Assembly (NCBI GenBank): GCA_040905925.1
Contig: JBBDQO010000086.1
Location: 1-27,538 of the forward strand
DNA from: JALYNX01 sp040905925
Lineage (GTDB): Bacteria > Actinomycetota > Acidimicrobiia > Spongiisociales > ZC4RG35
Direction: 5' to 3'
Length of the DNA stretch: 27,538 nucleotides
Below, in pieces: positions 22,956 to 27,538 of this stretch. Positions within the stretch are counted from its first letter, which is position 1. Each line of letters begins with the position of its first letter. The position numbers and the translations under genes are program-made. The notes beneath the pieces were generated by a model. The model worked only from the letters and a program-made list of their open reading frames with translations. It ran no database searches and had not been told where the DNA came from.

Positions 22956-24014
22956 TCAGGTGCTGACGAGGTCGAGGGCCTCGCTGGCGGTCCATTCCCG
23001 ATCCCGTTCCAGCCAACCCTCCTGTGCCGGTTGGCGGGCGGTGACCGCGGCTTCCACCAGGCTCTGCAGTGTCGAGACAAAAGCTCGCAGCTGGGGCGGA
23101 AGCGGGAAGTACTCCTGTTCCTCGGTCGACGACCAGAGCTCGAATCCAGAGGTGGGCGCCAGTCGTTCGATGACCTCCTGAACCAAGTGGTCCGGCGCCG
23201 ATGCCCCTGCGGTGAGGCCCACCGTGGCCACGCCCTCGAGCCACTCGTCCTGGATGTCGGCTGCGGAATCGATCCGATGGGCAGACATGCCGCTCTCTCG
23301 GGCCACCCGCACCAGGGCCTGTGTGTTCGAGGAATTCTGCGACCCCACAACCAGGATCAGATCGCAGGATTCGGTGAGTTGCTTCACGGCGTCCTGGCGA
23401 TTGGTCGTTGCGTAGCAGAGGTCGGATTTGCGAGCGATGTGAAGCTCGGGGAATCGGTCCCTGGCATCGTCCATGACTGCCATCCACTCATGGACTCCCA
23501 GTGTGGTCTGGGCAAGCAGCGCCACCTTCCCGGCATCAGCCGGTTGATATCGGCCCAGCCCGGTCTCGGGCTCAACCAGCGTGATCGCGCTGGGTGCCTC
23601 GGCAATCGTGCCCACCGCCTCGTCGTGGCCGGAATGGCCGACGTAGATGATCTCGTAGCCGTCACCGGCCATCCGTTTCACCTCGTGATGGACCTTGGTC
23701 ACCAATGGGCAGACAGCATCGATCACCACCGCTGCTCGATCCGCTGCGCCCTGCACCACCTCGGGCGCCGAGCCGTGAGCCGAGAGCATCACCGGTGCCC
23801 CCAACGGCACGTCCTGAATGTCGTTCACGAAAACCACGCCAACCCCTTCGAAGGCGCGTACCACCCACTCGTTGTGCACGATCTCGTGATAGCAGTAAAC
23901 GGGGCCGTCGAATATGCGAGTCATCCAGGTGAGCGCCTTGATCGCCATCTCCACGCCGGCACAGAACCCCCTGGGCTCGGCGAGCAACACACGTTCCACC
24001 GTCATGTCGGTCAT
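22956..24014 (-). CDS. ispH: 4-hydroxy-3-methylbut-2-enyl diphosphate reductase
   Basis: Last step of the MEP isoprenoid pathway: a 4Fe-4S enzyme making isopentenyl and dimethylallyl diphosphate. 352 residues from ATG 24014. Cluster ligands are C18 in EPRGFCAGV, C102 in DAVCPLV and C200 in DLCYATTNRQ. Substrate-pocket segments HNEWVV, LSAHGSAP and GSQNSSNT are present. An ATG three codons later (24005) is an alternative start; the open frame to 24083 would run into cmk. The C-terminal tail of about 45 residues is longer than the E. coli form. It lies 19 bases after cmk. Confidence 0.96.
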   Translation of the reverse strand: MTDMTVERVLLAEPRGFCAGVEMAIKALTWMTRIFDGPVYCYHEIVHNEWVVRAFEGVGVVFVNDIQDVPLGAPVMLSAHGSAPEVVQGAADRAAVVIDAVCPLVTKVHHEVKRMAGDGYEIIYVGHSGHDEAVGTIAEAPSAITLVEPETGLGRYQPADAGKVALLAQTTLGVHEWMAVMDDARDRFPELHIARKSDLCYATTNRQDAVKQLTESCDLILVVGSQNSSNTQALVRVARESGMSAHRIDSAADIQDEWLEGVATVGLTAGASAPDHLVQEVIERLAPTSGFELWSSTEEQEYFPLPPQLRAFVSTLQSLVEAAVTARQPAQEGWLERDREWTASEALDLVST

Positions 24015-24033
24015 GGTAGGTCGGGCCCGAGAC

Positions 24034-24684
24034 TCAGACGGATCGGTCGCGCACCAGCTCGACCACCCTGGCCACCACCTCATCGAATCTCAGATCCGAG
24101 GTATCGATGACCACCGCGTCCTCCGGGATAGTGAGTGGAGATACAGCCCTGGTCGAGTCGAGATGATCTCTTCGGCCCAGGTCTTCCATCACTGAGGCGT
24201 GATCGCGGCCGGTTTCGACGGCCCGGCGACTCGCCCGCACCTCGGGCCGGGCGTCGAGGAAGATCTTCAAAGTGGCGTCGGGAAAGACAACCGATCCGAT
24301 GTCCCGGCCCTCGATCACCGCCCGCCCCCCATGGCGGGCGACCCATTCCCGTTGATGGGACACAAGGATCCGCCGGACCTCCGGATTGGCGGCAATCCGG
24401 GAGACGATGGCCGTCACGTCCGGGCCCCTGATCCCTTTGGACACATCGTCGCCGTCGAGGAACATCCTGCCTTCCTCTTGATCCAGGCCGGAGTTGTCGA
24501 CGACACCGGTTACCGCCTCGTCATGGTCAGGGTCAACCCCGGCCCTGATCACGGCCAGGGTGGCCGCCCGATAGAAGGCACCTGTGTCCAGATGAGGGAG
24601 CCCTATCTTCGTTGCGACGGCCCGACTGACTGTGCTCTTACCGGTTCCACTCGGCCCGTCGAGGGTCACGATGAGATCGCTCAC
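24034..24684 (-). CDS. cmk: Cytidylate kinase
   Basis: Phosphorylates CMP and dCMP with ATP. 216 residues from GTG 24684. It opens VSDLIVTLDGPSGTGKSTVS with the P-loop GPSGTGKS, then LPHLDTGAFYRA (CMP-binding), VIEGRDIGSVVFPDA and LDARPEVRASRRAVETG. The open frame continues to 24894, but the extra 70 residues precede the normal N terminus and are rejected. There is no Shine-Dalgarno sequence; TAACCT lies 8 bases upstream, suggesting a leaderless start. The aroA - cmk - ispH - der order is a common housekeeping arrangement. Confidence 0.95.
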   Translation of the reverse strand: MSDLIVTLDGPSGTGKSTVSRAVATKIGLPHLDTGAFYRAATLAVIRAGVDPDHDEAVTGVVDNSGLDQEEGRMFLDGDDVSKGIRGPDVTAIVSRIAANPEVRRILVSHQREWVARHGGRAVIEGRDIGSVVFPDATLKIFLDARPEVRASRRAVETGRDHASVMEDLGRRDHLDSTRAVSPLTIPEDAVVIDTSDLRFDEVVARVVELVRDRSV

Positions 24685-24692
24685 GACGTGGG

Positions 24693-24698
24693 AGGTTA
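24693..24698 (-). promoter_or_regulatory. -10-like hexamer of cmk
   Basis: TAACCT lies 8 bases before the GTG at 24684. The surrounding bases (TAACCTC, then ACGTC before the start) closely match those before galE. A leaderless promoter for cmk - ispH - der is inferred. Confidence 0.5.
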
Positions 24699-24847
24699 TC
24701 GGTGGCTTCGGTGTGAGAGGACCCCGGCCCACTGAGGGGCGTCCTATTGGGGATTCGGACAATGGGGCTGTGGGACCGGGAATCCTCTCCGCGCCGGCCA
24801 ACCTAGCGAACCTTGCCCATGCATGACGGTTGGACCTGCTGTCTCCC

Positions 24848-24898
24848 CCGTAATTGGGACAAAGAGGTGTCATATGCGGACTTGTGGGTCCCAATTTG
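24848..24898 (-). repeat. 51-bp dispersed element, copy B
   Basis: Minus-strand CAAATTGGGACC, 28 bases, CCCAATTACGG: the same ends and length as copy A at 11019-11069. Here AATTGGGA pairs with TCCCAATT, and ACAA/TTGT could extend the stem past a bulge. It begins 15 bases after the aroA stop, in the longest gene-free gap of the window (24685-24913), about 150 bases before the cmk promoter hexamer. Confidence 0.6.
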
Positions 24899-24913
24899 GA
24901 GGAGTCGCTCAGA

Positions 24914-26173
24914 TCACAGAGAGTCGAGCATGTCCCAGAAGCCAGGCCAGGTCTTATCGACCACCTCGGGGCCCTCGATCTCGATCCCCGGTTGGGCCAG
25001 GCCGACCAGGGAGAACGCCATCGCGATCCGGTGGTCGCCGTAGGTGTCCACCTTTGCGGGACGCAAGACGCCGGGCACGATCACAAGGCTGTCTCCTTCG
25101 AGCCGAGCTTCGCCACCGACATTCCGCAGTTGGTCGGCGAGCGCCCCGAGCCGATCAGACTCCTTGAGACGCAGCGAGCCGAGACCGTCGAGGCGGCTCT
25201 CGCCGTGGGCGAAGAGACAGGCCACGGCCACCGCCAGCGCCCCGTCCGGCATCTCGGAGAGATCGACTTCGATCGGCTCGAGTGGGCCGCCGGTCGATTC
25301 GATGGTGGTCGACTCGAGTTCCAGGGTGACACGGCATCCCATCGAGGTCAGCACCCGGGCGATCTGAAGGTCGGGTTGTCGTGACGAAGTCCCCAAACCG
25401 CTGATGGTCAGTCTCCCACCCTGAATCGCCGCCGCCACCAACGGGTAGACGGCAGCGGAGGCATCCGGCTCGATTTTGAAGTCGACGGCCCGATATCCGG
25501 TGCACCCCACGTGGAACTCCTGGCCGGAACGTTCGACAAGGGCCCCGAAACTCGTCATCACGGCCAAGGTGAGGTCGAGGTATCCGGTCGACCCCTGGAG
25601 GCCATCGAGGGCAATCGTCAACGGCTCCGTGGCCAGCGGCGCCACCAGGAGAAGGGCCGTGGCGAATTGGGTGGTGTCCCCTGCCGGGACTCTCACATAG
25701 CCCCCCCGGAGTGATCCTGACCCTTCGACCACCAATGGGAGGCCGCCCTGGTCCGATCGAACGGCCACTCCCAACGCGGCCAGCGCCTCGACCAGGCCGC
25801 TCATCGGTCGCTGGGGAAGACGACCGTGTCCCACGATATGGGTCGGGCCGGGCACCAGGGCTCCCAACGCGATGAGAGATCGCGCAGTGAGCCCGGACTC
25901 CCCCACGTCGATCGGGGTAGGAGACGGGACCAGGGCGCCACCCGTCCCCCCGACCGTCCAGTTGCCGTCGCCCTCGCTTATACCCACCCCGAGAGAGCGC
26001 AGAGCTCCCCGGGCTGCCCGGGTGTCCCCCGAATCCGATGGGTCGCCGAGACGCGAGGTTCCCTCGGCCAACCCGGCGGCGAACAGGGAGCGAATGGTCA
26101 GCGACTTGGAGCCGGGCGGCCTGATGGTCGCTTCCAGCGGGCCCACCCTCACTTGGACCAGACGGCTGCTCAT
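24914..26173 (-). CDS. aroA: 3-phosphoshikimate 1-carboxyvinyltransferase (EPSP synthase)
   Basis: Sixth step of the shikimate pathway: joins phosphoenolpyruvate to shikimate-3-phosphate. 419 residues. Motifs include PPGSKSLTIRS (shikimate-3-phosphate and PEP contacts), the catalytic aspartate in SEMPDGALAVAVA, LRLKESDRLGAL and YGDHRIAMAFS. Variations from the common form are Ile for Asn before the conserved Arg in the first motif, and GESGLTARSL where most enzymes read GNAGTAMR or GxSGTT. The key charged residues are kept, so it should be active. The ATG overlaps the rluB stop (ATGA). Confidence 0.95.
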   Translation of the reverse strand: MSSRLVQVRVGPLEATIRPPGSKSLTIRSLFAAGLAEGTSRLGDPSDSGDTRAARGALRSLGVGISEGDGNWTVGGTGGALVPSPTPIDVGESGLTARSLIALGALVPGPTHIVGHGRLPQRPMSGLVEALAALGVAVRSDQGGLPLVVEGSGSLRGGYVRVPAGDTTQFATALLLVAPLATEPLTIALDGLQGSTGYLDLTLAVMTSFGALVERSGQEFHVGCTGYRAVDFKIEPDASAAVYPLVAAAIQGGRLTISGLGTSSRQPDLQIARVLTSMGCRVTLELESTTIESTGGPLEPIEVDLSEMPDGALAVAVACLFAHGESRLDGLGSLRLKESDRLGALADQLRNVGGEARLEGDSLVIVPGVLRPAKVDTYGDHRIAMAFSLVGLAQPGIEIEGPEVVDKTWPGFWDMLDSL

Positions 26174-26898
26174 GTGTCGGCCTTCCCCGACGCCAAAAGT
26201 TGGCTGACCTCCCCGATGGACAACAGCCTCGACTGGCCGGGCTGGAGGGACTGATCGGAGATAGGGCCGATCGCAGTCCTCACCAGCCGAATCACCTCGT
26301 GGCCGATCGCTTCGAACATCCGGCGGATCTCTCGATTCCTCCCCTCTCCCAGGATCATCTCGACCATGGTCTCATCTTCGCGGCCGCCCAAGATGCGCGC
26401 GGAGAGGGCGCGGGCCGGCCCATCGCTGAGCTCGACGCCGGTCGTGAGACGGCGAATCTCCGCGGCTGTCGGGCGACCCGCAACCACCGCGACGTACTTC
26501 TTCGTTATCCCGTATCGGGGATGGGTGACCCGGTTGGCAAGCTCTCCATCGTTGGTGAGGAGGATCAATCCCTCCGAGTCGGAGTCGAGACGACCCACCG
26601 GGTAGAGACGATGTCTGCTGGGGACGAGATCGACGACCACTGACCGACCCTGGGGATCCGACGCCGTGCTGACGACACCCACCGGCTTGTAGACGATATA
26701 GGTCTCCAACTCCGGATTGAGAGGAATCGGGACCCCGTCGATCGTGAGGAGCTGTGCCGAGACATCGACCCGGTCACCGAGTCCGATGGTGCGCCCGTCG
26801 ACCGCCACCCGCCCGGAGGCGATGGCCTCCTCCGCCGACCGGCGCGACATCAGCCCGGAGTGGGCGATGGCCTTCTGAGCGCGGACCGGCTCCGCCAC
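26170..26898 (-). CDS. rluB: Pseudouridine synthase, RsuA/RluB/E/F family
   Basis: 242 residues: an N-terminal S4 RNA-binding domain (about 5-60, VRAQKAIAHSGLMSRRSAEE) and a catalytic domain with the active aspartate in YPVGRLDSDSEGLILLTNDG. GEGRNREIRRMFEAIGH is also diagnostic. It probably makes the pseudouridine near position 2605 of 23S rRNA, as RluB does; RsuA or RluE targets cannot be excluded by sequence. The start is GTG at 26898, three bases after the scpB stop. scpB - rluB - aroA - cmk is a widely conserved order. Confidence 0.93.
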   Translation of the reverse strand: MAEPVRAQKAIAHSGLMSRRSAEEAIASGRVAVDGRTIGLGDRVDVSAQLLTIDGVPIPLNPELETYIVYKPVGVVSTASDPQGRSVVVDLVPSRHRLYPVGRLDSDSEGLILLTNDGELANRVTHPRYGITKKYVAVVAGRPTAAEIRRLTTGVELSDGPARALSARILGGREDETMVEMILGEGRNREIRRMFEAIGHEVIRLVRTAIGPISDQSLQPGQSRLLSIGEVSQLLASGKADT

Positions 26899-26901
26899 GT
26901 C

Positions 26902-27474
26902 TCACCCATTCCCGGGGCGGAGGGTCTCCTCGAGGGATTCGACGATCTCGGCCGGCGGGATGTGATCGGCGAGGGGCGGCAACTGGCTGAGTGATCCGAG
27001 CCCCAGCTTCTCGAGGAGGAGGCCCGTCGTCACATATACCGCAGGATTCCCCGGTAGGTCGAGACGCTCCTTCTCCTCGATGAGCCCGAGACGCTCCAGG
27101 GTGCGCACTGCCGAGTCGGAGTCGACGCCCCGGATCTCTGAGATCTGGCTCCGGGCCACGGGCTGACGATAGGCAATCACCGACAAGGCCTCGATGGCAG
27201 CCGGCGAGAGCCTGCGGGCAGTGGCCGATGACGAGAACCGTTCCAGATAGGGGTAGGCGTCAGGGTGCGAGTACAAACGCCAACCTCCGGCGACGGAGCG
27301 CAGGACGATCCCTGAGCCCCGCTCCTCCAAGTCTTTGCGGAGATCCTCTAGCAACTCTTCAACCTTCTGCTTTGGGATCTCCAGGACCTCCGCCAGCTCC
27401 CCAACGGGCACCGGCGTCTCGGTGACGAAGAGCACAGCCTCCAAAGCGGCCGTCTCGTTCACGGCGCTGCCCAT
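26902..27474 (-). CDS. scpB: Segregation and condensation protein ScpB
   Basis: Winged-helix subunit of the SMC-ScpAB condensin. 190 residues. Family features are ALEAVLFVTETPVPVGELAE at the N terminus, AGGWRLYSHPDAYPYLERF, and LSPAAIEALSVIAYRQPVARSQI followed by GVDSDSAVRTLERLGLI. Normal length. The ATG at 27474 overlaps the upstream scpA-like stop by 16 bases, as is usual for scpAB pairs. Confidence 0.96.
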   Translation of the reverse strand: MGSAVNETAALEAVLFVTETPVPVGELAEVLEIPKQKVEELLEDLRKDLEERGSGIVLRSVAGGWRLYSHPDAYPYLERFSSSATARRLSPAAIEALSVIAYRQPVARSQISEIRGVDSDSAVRTLERLGLIEEKERLDLPGNPAVYVTTGLLLEKLGLGSLSQLPPLADHIPPAEIVESLEETLRPGNG

Positions 27475-27538
27475 TCCGAGGTCAGGTCGACACCGTCGAT
27501 GTCCCGATGCTCGACACGGATCTCCCCGAGCCAGTCCT
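27459..27538 (-). CDS. scpA: Probable ScpA C-terminus (partial, cut by window edge)
   Basis: An open minus-strand frame enters at the window edge and ends in TGA at 27459, giving 25 codons: DWLGEIRVEHRDIDGV and a short tail. The WLGEIRV segment resembles the last strand of the ScpA winged-helix domain. The overlap with scpB is the expected position for scpA. The call rests mainly on context, since so little is visible. Confidence 0.6.
   Translation of the reverse strand, partial: DWLGEIRVEHRDIDGVDLTSEWAAP

Noticed and set aside
22917..24110. A 397-codon plus-strand frame opposite ispH
   Set aside because: It mirrors ispH with no family resemblance and no start-region signals.
24685..24894. 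70-residue N-terminal extension of Cmk
   Set aside because: The extension is not protein-like, would include repeat copy B, and precedes the normal kinase N terminus.
1..27538. CRISPR arrays, insertion sequences, toxin-antitoxin or defence genes
   Set aside because: I found no regularly spaced repeats, transposase or integrase frames, or defence-type domains; the PD-(D/E)XK-like gene sits in a housekeeping cluster without defence partners.

Overview
The window is a compact, GC-rich bacterial chromosome segment that reads as core genome of an actinobacterium. The main evidence is the run pgsA - gcvH - FHA (GarA-like) - MerR (FtsR/Rv1828-like) - DUF151 - MerR (Rv1830-like), which matches a conserved actinobacterial neighbourhood. 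Frequent GTG/TTG starts, many start codons preceded by a TAnnnT hexamer at leaderless spacing, and a GlnR-like half-site array before amt agree with this. A deep-branching class such as Acidimicrobiia is a guess that the window alone cannot settle. There are no insertion sequences, integrases, CRISPR arrays or prophage genes. Coding density is very high, and the longest gene-free stretches are about 230 bp (24685-24913) and 200 bp (10893-11093).

Layout. 1-2108 (minus): galE, cut by the window edge, and an orphan PAS histidine kinase. 2181-3749 (plus): a GMC-type flavin oxidoreductase. 3746-5390 (minus): rnhB, yqgE and a small PDZ lipoprotein. 5444-7542 (plus): adenosine deaminase overlapping threonine dehydrogenase. 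7566-8913 (minus): an alpha/beta hydrolase and a PPOX-type flavoprotein. 8924-15471 (minus): the pgsA-to-gcvT cluster, holding both small glycine-cleavage proteins, two MerR regulators, an FHA protein, a D,D-carboxypeptidase, Hpt, a DUF151 nuclease-family protein and a PD-(D/E)XK-like protein that appears to start at CTG. 15502-17304 (minus): a solute-binding protein without transporter partners. 17396-17469 (plus): tRNA-Pro(GGG). 17486-21370 (minus): the nitrogen operon amt - glnB - glnD. 21463-27538 (minus): scpA - scpB - rluB - aroA - cmk - ispH - der plus a 45-residue membrane protein, a conserved housekeeping order.

Most genes within a cluster overlap by ATGA, GTGA or TGATG, or sit a few bases apart, so translational coupling is the rule. 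First genes of transcription units often have no Shine-Dalgarno sequence but carry TAnnnT 6-9 bases before the start codon, as expected for leaderless mRNAs. A minority (amt, gcvH, the solute-binding protein, the hydrolase, the second MerR gene) have clear Shine-Dalgarno sequences.

I see no obvious new multi-gene defence or biosynthetic system. The most notable signals are regulatory or small-scale: a four-half-site GlnR-like array upstream of amt; a pair of 51-bp elements with matching ends and identical spacing in the two largest intergenic gaps; the CTG-started nuclease-like gene between the second MerR gene and gcvT; a MerR promoter with palindrome and DnaA box; and a tiny membrane protein coupled to der.
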